From Fluviicola sp. (GTDB taxonomy: Bacteria; Bacteroidota; Bacteroidia; Flavobacteriales_D; Crocinitomicaceae): 7,198 nt of DNA. The notes under the pieces are model-generated. The model did no database searches. It was not told the origin of the DNA and saw nothing but the letters and a program-made list of their open reading frames with translations. Position 1 is the first letter of the stretch. Every line of letters starts with the position of its first letter. The stretch covers positions 1-7,198 of the forward strand of contig NZ_JASLCN010000031.1 in assembly GCF_030151805.1 (NCBI RefSeq), given 5' to 3'. Positions 1 to 6,272 of the stretch are shown here, piece by piece. The translations under genes and the position numbers were made by a program.

Positions 1-1
1 T

Positions 2-82
2 GATGGTCAGTTCTTCATTTTGAAGATCAGCGATGATCAAAAAACCGAACAAAAAAGAGTGTTGATGGTGTCATCAAACTAA
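2..82 (+). CDS. C-terminal fragment of an unidentified protein
   Basis: An open frame enters from the left edge and runs for 26 codons to a TAA at 80-82. The tail reads DGQFFILKI, then a charged stretch (SDDQKTEQKR), then VLMVSSN. A hydrophilic linker followed by a short hydrophobic end fits an ordinary protein C-terminus, and a strong terminator follows 28 bases later, which supports a real gene end. The DG-x-F-x-x-LK pattern occurs in many beta-rich repeat proteins but is far too short to assign a family. It converges on the - strand T9SS gene. Nothing can be said about function; the call depends on the open frame and the terminator position. Confidence 0.55.
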   Translation, partial: DGQFFILKISDDQKTEQKRVLMVSSN

Positions 83-110
83 TTGATCGGGTTACATGTT
101 TATAAACAAG

Positions 111-141
111 AAAAGCGCAGGATTTTGGTTCTGCGCTTTTT
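111..141. terminator. Bidirectional rho-independent terminator between convergent genes
   Basis: The perfect 10-bp arms AAAAGCGCAG (111-120) and CTGCGCTTTT (131-140) flank a 10-base loop. On the + strand the stem runs into a T-run; on the - strand it also ends in TTTTCTTGTTT. It lies between a + strand gene ending at 82 and a - strand gene ending at 216, so it can serve both. The stem closely resembles the one at 2712-2738. Confidence 0.85.
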
Positions 142-215
142 GCTTAATGCCTTTTTCTCCATCGCCCCGAAGTTTCGAAAAGAGATCAATTCCGGTGAGA
201 GAAGTAAAATATGTG

Positions 216-2573
216 TCAATATTTTATTAGAGAAGTTGTAACCGAAGCGTCTGAAAAATCCATTTTTACTCTGTAAACGCCAGAGGTCAGATGCTCTATT
301 GACAGTTTTTGATAAGCTTTTAATTGATTTGTTTCCAAAACCAATTGTCCCATTGCATTGTAGATTTTCAAAGAATTGGGAATTTCTCCCTGCAATAGAT
401 TCAATGTGATTGTGCCTGAACTGGGATTTGGAAATAAATACCAGCAATGCCCGCTCTCGCATTGATTGTATGGATTCGGATTTCTGACTTCTACTAAGCC
501 AGATCCGTAGGTTCCGCAACCGGGACCTGCATGATGAATTGTTTCAAAGGCTTCAGTGTTCGGATCAATACTGAAAAGACTTCCTTTTATTTTTGGAGAG
601 TATAGTTTTGAATCCGTACCGTAGATCAAGTTATCAATTCCCATGACCAATTGACTGTAAGGAGAATTACTCAATCCAAAATCCAGTTCAATATTCGAAC
701 GATAGCTATTTTCTAACAAATCATAAGAAAACAAGTATCTCTTTAATTGTGGATCCATTCTGATTCCGTAAACTTTTTGATCGTTTCCGATGCAGAAATC
801 AGTCGGGTAATTTGTTGTTTCATTGCCAGGAAATTGATGCAAATATTCAAAGGTTGATGTTGCCGGATCATACGAAAAAAGGGTTGTTCCCCCTGTTCCG
901 TATTTGTTCATTGGAATACCTATTATTTTTCCTGAAGCACTTTTCTGTAATTGACTGGGATTAAGACTTGTTCCATAGAATTGCTTGATCAATGTGATTG
1001 ACTGAGTGCCGGGGGAAAATTTACAAAGTCCCAGATCATCATAGTTTGTTGCCTGGCAGTATCCGTAAAGTTCGGAATCATTCCCGGCAATCATGTAAGT
1101 CATTTTCGGAAACCCGGTTGCATTGTATACGGTTGTAATTGAATCTGTTTGCGTATCGTATTTCAGAATATAACTGTTGTTAAAACTTGAAGAGTTTTTA
1201 TCCAATGCGCTGAGGTATAATGTGTTATTTCCAGCATCTGTCAAGTTGTAAAAATCCTTTTCAAGCGGGAGTTTGCTTCGGTTTTGATAAGTATTGGAGG
1301 CCGGATCGAATGAAAACAAGTAGTTGGGATAATTAATAAAAATGCCGTAAAGTAATCCGTTAGATGCTAGTACCATTGATTTACCGGAAGGATAATTAGT
1401 TGGAATTGGTGGCGGATAAAATCGGATAACTGCTCTAAGATCAGAAGTTGTCGGATTGAATTGCACAACGGATCCTGAAAATTCTGCGCCAGAAGCAGCC
1501 AGTGCATAGAGATTGCCGTTTTTGTGAAGGGCAAGTGTTCCCATGGGATATTGACTTCCGCCAACAGGGTCTGTGAATTGAAATTGGTTTTGGAATTCCG
1601 AAGTGCTTACATTGTAGGAAAAAATATTTCCCGAACCCTGTGTGCCATAGCTCGCAGTCCCATAAAGTTTATTTCCGATTTGAGTGAGTTTTCCTTTAGG
1701 ACGATAGGAAGAATTGTTGTCAAATGTGTAGAGAACTGATACCTGGTTTGTCTGTGGATTAAAGCGATAGAGTTGTCCCGATGAAGCTCCTTGTCCTTGA
1801 CAAAGACCGTAAAGCATTCCGTCATAACTGGATTTGATAAATCCATTCGGTACGGGAGCGGAAAGTTGTGCTTTTATCTCAAAGGTATTTTGCGTGTAAT
1901 CAAAAGAGAAAATATTGGAAGGGGTGTGACCATATAACATTCCTTTTTCAAATTCAGCCAATTCGCCGGTAAGTCCGCCGATATATTTCAATACGGATAT
2001 TGCATCAGCTGCAGGTTTTCCGGGGTCGAAACAGCAAATTGCAGCAGAAGTATTAAAGTAAAACTTTCCGTCAGAAGCTGCGGTTAAACCTGAAATAGGA
2101 TTTCCGTGATTCGGTTTGAAATAGGCTGCGGTATCTAACCTGTTGGTTTGAACATTATATGAAAAAATAAGACGGCTTTCCGAAGCCCATCCGCCAATAC
2201 TATAAAGTAATTTGTTGGTTCCCAGTACCGGTTTGCCAAAAACCATATCGGCGTAATAGTCGGTTTGAGCAACTATTTGGTAATTATTGGATGCCGGATT
2301 ATAAGAACAAACTCCAATAGAACAAGGCAGAACAACAAAAGAGTAAAGTTTTCCATTCGGATGAGCGAGGAATTCATTGTTGGTTCCTATTTGCCCTAAA
2401 AAAGTTTGAAAATTGTAAACAACTTTAAATGTGTGGTCTGCAGTGGAGTATTTGAAGATGTGCCCGGATCCATTTCCACCTCTTTGGTTGATGCCATAAA
2501 TGGCACTCTGAGAAAAGGAGAAGAAACTGTAAAAAGTGATCCAGATAAAAGCGAGTAGTCTGATTGATTTCAT
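216..2573 (-). CDS. Secreted beta-propeller-like repeat protein with T9SS type A sorting domain
   Basis: The 785-residue protein has a signal peptide at about residues 1-22 (hydrophobic core LLAFIWITFYSFF, probable cleavage after FSQ). Residues 23-700 carry about 14 copies of an [IL]F-x-[YF]-[DN]-P-x-T-x-x-[FY] motif, spaced about 42-52 residues apart (near 39, 89, 136, 178, 221, 268, 317, 369, 419, 469, 516, 565, 614 and 666). Many are preceded by G-x-LYG and G-SG-x-IF elements. This resembles the GloVer (TIGR03803-type) tandem repeat of beta-propeller-like proteins. The C-terminal ~77 residues are a T9SS type A sorting domain: YLFPNPSSGTITL near 712, KIYNAMGQLV near 736, LTSGVYRVK near 762, and a basic end (SLIKY). 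It is inferred to be secreted through T9SS and either released or anchored at the cell surface. Ligand and role are unknown. ATG is chosen because it directly precedes the signal peptide. Confidence 0.93.
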   Translation of the reverse strand: MKSIRLLAFIWITFYSFFSFSQSAIYGINQRGGNGSGHIFKYSTADHTFKVVYNFQTFLGQIGTNNEFLAHPNGKLYSFVVLPCSIGVCSYNPASNNYQIVAQTDYYADMVFGKPVLGTNKLLYSIGGWASESRLIFSYNVQTNRLDTAAYFKPNHGNPISGLTAASDGKFYFNTSAAICCFDPGKPAADAISVLKYIGGLTGELAEFEKGMLYGHTPSNIFSFDYTQNTFEIKAQLSAPVPNGFIKSSYDGMLYGLCQGQGASSGQLYRFNPQTNQVSVLYTFDNNSSYRPKGKLTQIGNKLYGTASYGTQGSGNIFSYNVSTSEFQNQFQFTDPVGGSQYPMGTLALHKNGNLYALAASGAEFSGSVVQFNPTTSDLRAVIRFYPPPIPTNYPSGKSMVLASNGLLYGIFINYPNYLFSFDPASNTYQNRSKLPLEKDFYNLTDAGNNTLYLSALDKNSSSFNNSYILKYDTQTDSITTVYNATGFPKMTYMIAGNDSELYGYCQATNYDDLGLCKFSPGTQSITLIKQFYGTSLNPSQLQKSASGKIIGIPMNKYGTGGTTLFSYDPATSTFEYLHQFPGNETTNYPTDFCIGNDQKVYGIRMDPQLKRYLFSYDLLENSYRSNIELDFGLSNSPYSQLVMGIDNLIYGTDSKLYSPKIKGSLFSIDPNTEAFETIHHAGPGCGTYGSGLVEVRNPNPYNQCESGHCWYLFPNPSSGTITLNLLQGEIPNSLKIYNAMGQLVLETNQLKAYQKLSIEHLTSGVYRVKMDFSDASVTTSLIKY

Positions 2574-2584
2574 GAAACAGATTT

Positions 2585-2606
2585 TTACAAAAATACATTT
2601 TTGTAA
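2585..2606 (-). promoter_or_regulatory. Candidate promoter/operator palindrome upstream of the T9SS gene
   Basis: Perfect 10-bp arms TTACAAAAAT (2585-2594) and ATTTTTGTAA (2597-2606) are separated by only 2 bases. On the - strand this includes TATTTTTG (2595-2588), an exact match to the Bacteroidota -7 consensus TAnnTTTG, 14 bases before the ATG. No convincing -33 TTTG lies at the usual distance, and the implied leader would be very short. The 2-base centre makes it unlikely as an RNA hairpin terminator, so a dimeric-regulator site is the better reading. This is an inference from pattern only. Confidence 0.4.
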
Positions 2607-2711
2607 TGATAACTGACTGATTGCTTTTTTGTTTCGATTGGTTTGAGTTGCTTCATAGAATAAAATGGAGCGAAATAAGGCAGTTTGACATCAAATAACG
2701 GGATTAAATAC

Positions 2712-2740
2712 AAAGCGCAAAACATGGTCTTGCGCTTTTT
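2712..2740. terminator. Stem-loop terminator downstream of the nuclease gene
   Basis: The arms AAAGCGCAA (2712-2720) and TTGCGCTTT (2730-2738) enclose a 9-base loop. It lies 20 bases past the nuclease stop codon on the - strand. The T-run is better on the + strand (TTTTTGTTGTTG) than on the - strand (TTTGTATTT), so - strand termination may be leaky. No + strand gene ends here, so its natural client is the nuclease transcript. Confidence 0.65.
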
Positions 2741-2760
2741 GTTGTTGTAGGTTATCGGAT

Positions 2761-3738
2761 TTAATTTCCTCCGTGTTGTGAGCAAAGTCCGTTCTGACTT
2801 TTAGTCATGCGTTTGCAACGGGTGTTTGATTGTGTTGTTGCAGAACATTGCACTGAAACTATTTCTTTTGGTTCGGAGCTTGTTTCTGCGGTTTTCCCCC
2901 AGGACCAGCAATCGATACACACCGTTCGTTCAATGATTTTTTCTTCGTTGTCGGGAAGTAACGGGAAAAAGTCGATTCCCGTGAAAGTTTCAACACTGTC
3001 AATCGAAACCGCAAACGATTTCAACTCTTTTTGAGATGCTGCATTCGGCATAATGAATCCAATTCCTTTAACATCCGGTTCCGAGTAATCTAAAATCACT
3101 TTGTAGTAATATGCAGGTACGGAAACTTCATTCGGACCGATCGTTTTCAAACCTTCTGTCAAAACAGGGCCCGTTACGATATAAATGTCTTTGTTTTCAA
3201 TTGCCCAGTTTCGAACCAATTCTTCTGCTTTTTTCCAGATTCCGCGATTAAAACTTGGTTCCTGCGGACTCATATTGCTGTAGTAAAAACTTTCTGCCAC
3301 TGTTACTTCCGACCAGCCCATATCAGCTGCCGGTGCCAAATGCCCGCGGTCATACCCCGATTTTTCGTAATCTTTATCGGTTGCCGAACCACTTGTAACC
3401 ATTGGGTCTACAAGAAATTTATCGGTTCTTTCGTACACATTGTTGGTTCTTTCTTCCGTGAGTTCATAAGCAATCCAGCTTGCCTGTTCATGAGCTTCAT
3501 TGTATAGAAGAGAATATGCCATGTGTTTGATAATCTGATCACCCGATACGGTTTTGGGGAGTTCCAAACCGGAAATGCTTGCCGGAGCCGTTCGTTTGTT
3601 GCTGGTACTGTCTGTATGCTCCCGGAACGTATTCACATGAGCCAATACCATTTTGCCATCGTGATTTCTTTTTTGCTGTGAAAAAGCCTGAGAAGATGGG
3701 AGGAAGAGGGCTGCTAAAATAATGATAAGTGTTCTCAT
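2761..3738 (-). CDS. Secreted DNA/RNA non-specific endonuclease (ββα-metal family)
   Basis: The 325-residue protein cleaves DNA and RNA without strong sequence preference if it behaves like its family (Serratia nuclease, NUC/Endonuclease_NS). A signal peptide covers residues 1-20 or so (IIILAALFLPSSQAFS). The active-site motif D130-R-G-H133 supplies the general-base His and the Arg. The downstream block has N155 (SNMSPQ), N164 (NRGIW), E172 and R176, and their spacing matches Asn110, Asn119, Glu127 and Arg131 of Serratia nuclease exactly, so the site appears intact. Past the catalytic domain lie C274-x2-C277 and a tail with C298, C308, C319 and H322, a possible zinc-binding module also seen on other Bacteroidota proteins. 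There is no T9SS signal, so the product is likely periplasmic or Sec-exported, perhaps for nucleic acid scavenging. No adjacent immunity gene argues for a toxin role. Confidence 0.94.
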   Translation of the reverse strand: MRTLIIILAALFLPSSQAFSQQKRNHDGKMVLAHVNTFREHTDSTSNKRTAPASISGLELPKTVSGDQIIKHMAYSLLYNEAHEQASWIAYELTEERTNNVYERTDKFLVDPMVTSGSATDKDYEKSGYDRGHLAPAADMGWSEVTVAESFYYSNMSPQEPSFNRGIWKKAEELVRNWAIENKDIYIVTGPVLTEGLKTIGPNEVSVPAYYYKVILDYSEPDVKGIGFIMPNAASQKELKSFAVSIDSVETFTGIDFFPLLPDNEEKIIERTVCIDCWSWGKTAETSSEPKEIVSVQCSATTQSNTRCKRMTKSQNGLCSQHGGN

Positions 3739-3760
3739 GGCTTAAGCTTTAAATATGCTA

Positions 3761-3792
3761 CAAACCTAAGCATCCGGAACGTCTTAATCAAC
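3761..3792 (-). promoter_or_regulatory. Bacteroidota-type promoter of the nuclease gene
   Basis: On the - strand TAGGTTTG (3768-3761) matches TAnnTTTG exactly, and GTTG (3792-3789) lies 20 bases upstream, close to the -33 TTTG spacing expected for the primary sigma factor of this phylum. Transcription would start about 15-20 bases before the ATG at 3738. This is the best promoter match in the window. Confidence 0.6.
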
Positions 3793-3800
3793 CGTATTTC

Positions 3801-3812
3801 CCACAATTGTGG
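3801..3812. promoter_or_regulatory. 12-bp perfect palindrome upstream of the nuclease promoter
   Basis: CCACAATTGTGG is a perfect palindrome immediately upstream of the putative -33 element of the nuclease gene. It also lies within a wider TTTCCC (3797-3802) / GGGAAA (3819-3824) pair 20 bases past the lipoprotein stop. It could be an operator for the nuclease or part of a weak terminator for the lipoprotein. No T-run follows, so the operator reading is slightly preferred. Confidence 0.3.
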
Positions 3813-3831
3813 ATCTTCGGGAAACCACCGT

Positions 3832-4446
3832 TCAAACTTCCAGTTCATACATTTTTTTCGAAACCCGGACTCTCACTTCTTTAGCAACCTGGTTTATCAA
3901 TGACGAAGGACCGCGAAGAACCCGCCTGATTTTTGGCTTATTACAGCTGTCTGTTTTGGATCTGACAGTTTCCCCGGAGTTTCCTTCTTCTTTCCATGTG
4001 CCCATTAAAACGCCGTTTTTGTATAGGGCAGCATTTGCCTGGAAATGCAGGCTGGAAACAGACACAAAATTGACTGAGTGATTGAACGAACAGCTGTCAA
4101 TGTAACTTTCCCTCCGAACGGATTCACTCATACGGATGTTTGTGATTTTCAAAACATAGATGGCCGTATCGGTTTGGAGAGTGAGGTTGTTTTTATTCAA
4201 AGAAGAGACTAGTTCCTGGTTGAATTTTGTAGCAATTTCGGAAGTAGAATACTCATGCGCATAACTCGGGTAGATAAGCGTTTCATTGGGATTGGAAGGA
4301 TCAAAAGGAGGAAAGAATTTTTCCAGATAAACGGAAGCTTCAGTCGTTGTGATCAGTTGAACAGCTACAACATGAGGAAGTGTTTTTCCCTTTTTGCAGG
4401 AAGCAAGGAACATGGCTAAAGAAAGAATATAGAAAACAGGTTTCAT
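3832..4446 (-). CDS. Uncharacterised lipoprotein
   Basis: The 204-residue protein has a lipoprotein signal: K at position 2, a hydrophobic run (VFYILSLAMF) and the lipobox L14-A-S-C17, followed by KKGK. After cleavage and lipidation at C17 it should be held in the outer or inner membrane facing the periplasm. The mature part has a predicted helix (IATKFNQELVSSLNK, about 71-85), beta-rich segments (TAIYVLKITNIRMSES about 94-109; HFQANAALYKNGVLMGTW about 134-151) and a C-terminal helix (SLINQVAKEVRVRVSKKMY about 182-200). This helix/strand order recalls small envelope lipoproteins such as PqiC-like or LptE-like proteins, but no signature motif proves it. C119 and C168 could form a disulfide. 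I do not recognise the family. It is separated from the nuclease by 92 bases containing a promoter-like site, so cotranscription is uncertain. Confidence 0.85.
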   Translation of the reverse strand: MKPVFYILSLAMFLASCKKGKTLPHVVAVQLITTTEASVYLEKFFPPFDPSNPNETLIYPSYAHEYSTSEIATKFNQELVSSLNKNNLTLQTDTAIYVLKITNIRMSESVRRESYIDSCSFNHSVNFVSVSSLHFQANAALYKNGVLMGTWKEEGNSGETVRSKTDSCNKPKIRRVLRGPSSLINQVAKEVRVRVSKKMYELEV

Positions 4447-4472
4447 GGTTGCAGTTTCATTCCGGGAAGAAA

Positions 4473-4507
4473 CAAATTGTATGCCACTTGTTAAAATTTG
4501 GTTAAAA
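4473..4507 (-). promoter_or_regulatory. Possible promoter region of the lipoprotein gene
   Basis: On the - strand TACAATTTG (4481-4473) is one base longer than the TAnnTTTG consensus and lies 26 bases before the ATG. Just upstream, the + strand carries two GTTAAAA direct repeats (4490-4496 and 4501-4507) exactly 11 bases apart, about one helical turn. No -33 element is evident. This is weak support. Confidence 0.3.
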
Positions 4508-4564
4508 CAAGACCCGGGAAATTGTTGATTCTGTTTCAGAAGACTGAAAAAGATTGAATAGCGT

Positions 4565-4572
4565 TACCTTTC
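4565..4572 (+). promoter_or_regulatory. Possible -7 element of the small TGK/YWAR gene
   Basis: TACCTTTC differs from TAnnTTTG only in the last base and lies 21 bases before the ATG at 4594, a sensible distance. No -33 element is visible at the usual spacing. The region is shared divergently with the lipoprotein gene. Confidence 0.3.
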
Positions 4573-4593
4573 ACGAAATTAATTTTCGGTCAG

Positions 4594-4803
4594 ATGAAAA
4601 AAGAATATTGGGACGTAACAGACGAGCAGGTCATTGAAAAAACGGGCAAACCGATTGCTTTTTGGCTGGAAACACTCACGAATTTCAATGCCGGTGAGAA
4701 AAAATCCAATGAGGTAGTTGCGTTTTTGCAGGAAATGCATGCCGTTCCACGTTATTGGGCAAGAACCCTCACAACGCACTATCTGAAAAATACCGGAAAT
4801 TGA
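4594..4803 (+). CDS. Small helical protein with TGK...YWAR motif (DUF4287-like)
   Basis: The 69-residue soluble protein begins MKKEYWDVTDEQVIEKTGKP, has a central W24 (FWLETL) and ends in a VVAFLQEMHAVPRYWARTLTTHYLK block. The order TGK, then W, then a helix of [IV]-x-x-[FW]-L-x-E-x-H, then [WY]WAR/Q-x-[VL]-T-x-x-Y recalls the short helical domain found alone (DUF4287-like) and fused to SRPBCC/AHSA1-type domains. Biochemical role is unknown. No signal peptide or membrane segment is present, so it is cytoplasmic. It stands alone on the + strand between a divergent lipoprotein gene and a convergent desaturase gene whose stop is 16 bases away. ATG is the only plausible start, and the conserved motif spans nearly the whole ORF, which makes a shadow ORF unlikely. 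Confidence 0.8.
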   Translation: MKKEYWDVTDEQVIEKTGKPIAFWLETLTNFNAGEKKSNEVVAFLQEMHAVPRYWARTLTTHYLKNTGN

Positions 4804-4819
4804 ATGTGCTGACTGTAAT

Positions 4820-5929
4820 TTAAGAACGGATTGCTACCGGAACGGGTTTTCCCAATTGGTATAAAAACGCAAAATGTGAATTCACAGCACTCATCAACGT
4901 TCTGTTCTCCAAATAAGGAACACCGAATTCTTCTGCCGTTTCCTTTACGATCTCCGCAATTTCAGGATAGTGAATATGCGAGACATACGGGAATAAATGA
5001 TGTTCTACCTGGAAATTTAAGCCACCCACATACCAGGAAATCCATTTGGACTTGCGGGAGAAATTAGCTGTTGTTTGAAGCTGGTGAATGGCCCAGTCGT
5101 TTTCAATAATTCCTTCGCTGTTCGGAAGCGGATGACTGGTTCCTTCTACCGTATGTGCCAACTGAAAAATAAGTGCCAGGATGAAGCCTGCAATGGCGTG
5201 CATCAATAAAAAGCCTAAGATAGTTACTCCGACCGGCAAACCGATAATGGCAATCGGCAAATAAAGCGCGGTGAAGAAATAAATCACTTTCATCGAAACA
5301 ATCTGGATGATCTTGCGCACATGACTTTTCTTCTCTTCACAAAAAATCTGGTGGCGACGGTATTGCATGAACTGAACAAAATCTTTCAGTGTTACCCAGT
5401 ATAAAGTCAGGATCGAATAAAAGAAAACCACATAAATAAACTGAAAGCGATGGTAGGATTTGCGCTCCGAATGCGGACAAAAACGCATCAATAGTTTGTC
5501 ATCAATGTCCTCGTCCATATTTGCCACGTTGGTGTATGTATGATGCAATACATTGTGCTGCATTTTCCAGTTACAAACCGAACCGCCCAGTAAATTGAGC
5601 GTATGTCCCATAAAATAATTCAATGTTTTGTTCTTCGAAAACGCTCCGTGATTCGCATCATGCATCACACTCATGCCAATTCCCGCCAATGCAAAACCCA
5701 TCAAAGCCCAAAGCAGCAATTGTGCAAAAACCGGGAGTGGGATGGTGAGAAGGAGAATAAAAGGGGTAATATAAATGGCCAAAAGAGCGATTGCTTTGAT
5801 GTACAGTTTAGTGTTTCCTTGTTTTTTTATTTTGTTTCCGCTAAAATATCCATCTACGCGTTTCTTAAGTGTTGGAAAGAAGTGTTCAAGGTCTTTCTTC
5901 TTCCATTTCACTGAACCTATTTCGCTCAT
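4820..5929 (-). CDS. Membrane fatty acid desaturase (acyl-lipid/acyl-CoA, front-end-like)
   Basis: The 369-residue di-iron enzyme would insert a double bond into membrane acyl chains using O2 and an electron donor. All three histidine boxes are present: H90-D-A-N-H94, H125-N-V-L-H129-H130 and Q307-V-E-H310-H311; H259 (QLAHTVE) is a likely extra iron ligand. Hydrophobic segments at about 43-65, 70-88, 163-181, 212-230 and 233-257 give the usual two-hairpin membrane topology with the boxes on the cytoplasmic face. The Q-x-x-HH third box is typical of linoleoyl-CoA/delta-6-type (front-end) desaturases, but there is no fused cytochrome b5 domain, as is common in bacterial members. The exact regiospecificity cannot be read from sequence. 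Length and boxes are complete. It is transcribed divergently from lon across 376 bases and converges with the small upstream gene without a visible terminator. Confidence 0.95.
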   Translation of the reverse strand: MSEIGSVKWKKKDLEHFFPTLKKRVDGYFSGNKIKKQGNTKLYIKAIALLAIYITPFILLLTIPLPVFAQLLLWALMGFALAGIGMSVMHDANHGAFSKNKTLNYFMGHTLNLLGGSVCNWKMQHNVLHHTYTNVANMDEDIDDKLLMRFCPHSERKSYHRFQFIYVVFFYSILTLYWVTLKDFVQFMQYRRHQIFCEEKKSHVRKIIQIVSMKVIYFFTALYLPIAIIGLPVGVTILGFLLMHAIAGFILALIFQLAHTVEGTSHPLPNSEGIIENDWAIHQLQTTANFSRKSKWISWYVGGLNFQVEHHLFPYVSHIHYPEIAEIVKETAEEFGVPYLENRTLMSAVNSHFAFLYQLGKPVPVAIRS

Positions 5930-5983
5930 TCAAATTAGTTAGGTGCACAAGGTAGGTATAAAAAGTCGCATTAGTTGCCGTCA

Positions 5984-6033
5984 GGAAACCGGTTTCCCTT
6001 TTATTTAGCGGAATTCCGGATTTTGAACCGGTT
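5984..6033. promoter_or_regulatory. Cluster of three palindromes, candidate operators
   Basis: Three perfect palindromes follow one another: GGAAACCGGTTTCC (5984-5997, 14 bp), CGGAATTCCG (6009-6018, 10 bp) and AACCGGTT (6026-6033, 8 bp). The first and third share the AACCGGTT core with centres 39 bases apart. They lie 55-105 bases upstream of the desaturase start. Repeated dyads with one core suggest binding by a dimeric regulator of the desaturase, of lon or of both. The regulator is not in the window. Confidence 0.45.
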
Positions 6034-6251
6034 ATTTGAGGGTAATCATAGTCGTATCAGTTGATTAACAATCCGGAGGCGAATCGTTAATTATTGAAAG
6101 AGATTTACGCAGACACTTTAAAATCAAAGAAAAGGAAGGAGATTTGTATCGAACTTCAATTCCGGTTGCATATTTTCATGCTGTCAAATCGTCATGAATT
6201 TCATCTTGGCATAAGGCTTGACAATCCACAGTGTCGGGATTTTTTTGACTG

Positions 6252-6272
6252 CTTATCAGTTGTTGTGATAAG
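6252..6272 (+). promoter_or_regulatory. Inverted repeat upstream of lon
   Basis: CTTATCA (6252-6258) and TGATAAG (6266-6272) are perfect 7-bp arms around a 7-base GTTGTTG spacer, ending 33 bases before the lon ATG. It does not match the CIRCE element (TTAGCACTC-N9-GAGTGCTAA) expected for HrcA control. It may be an operator of lon; no known regulator is assigned. Confidence 0.35.

Noticed and set aside
100..519. 139-codon - strand open frame
   Set aside because: It overlaps the end of the T9SS gene in another frame, runs through the terminator and has no recognisable domain.
2585..2785. 66-codon - strand open frame between the nuclease and T9SS genes
   Set aside because: It overlaps the nuclease 3' end, the terminator and the promoter palindrome; composition is not protein-like and no motif is seen.
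2761..4446. Nuclease plus lipoprotein as a toxin-immunity or defence pair
   Set aside because: The nuclease has a Sec signal and no toxin delivery domain. The lipoprotein does not look like a known inhibitor, and the gap contains its own promoter-like sequence.
5603..5914. 103-codon + strand open frame inside the desaturase gene
   Set aside because: It is antisense to a gene with all three histidine boxes and has no recognisable features of its own.
6218..6223. Perfect TTGACA hexamer as a sigma-70 -35 box for lon
   Set aside because: No -10 hexamer lies about 17 bases downstream (a T-run is there instead), and Bacteroidota rarely use this consensus.
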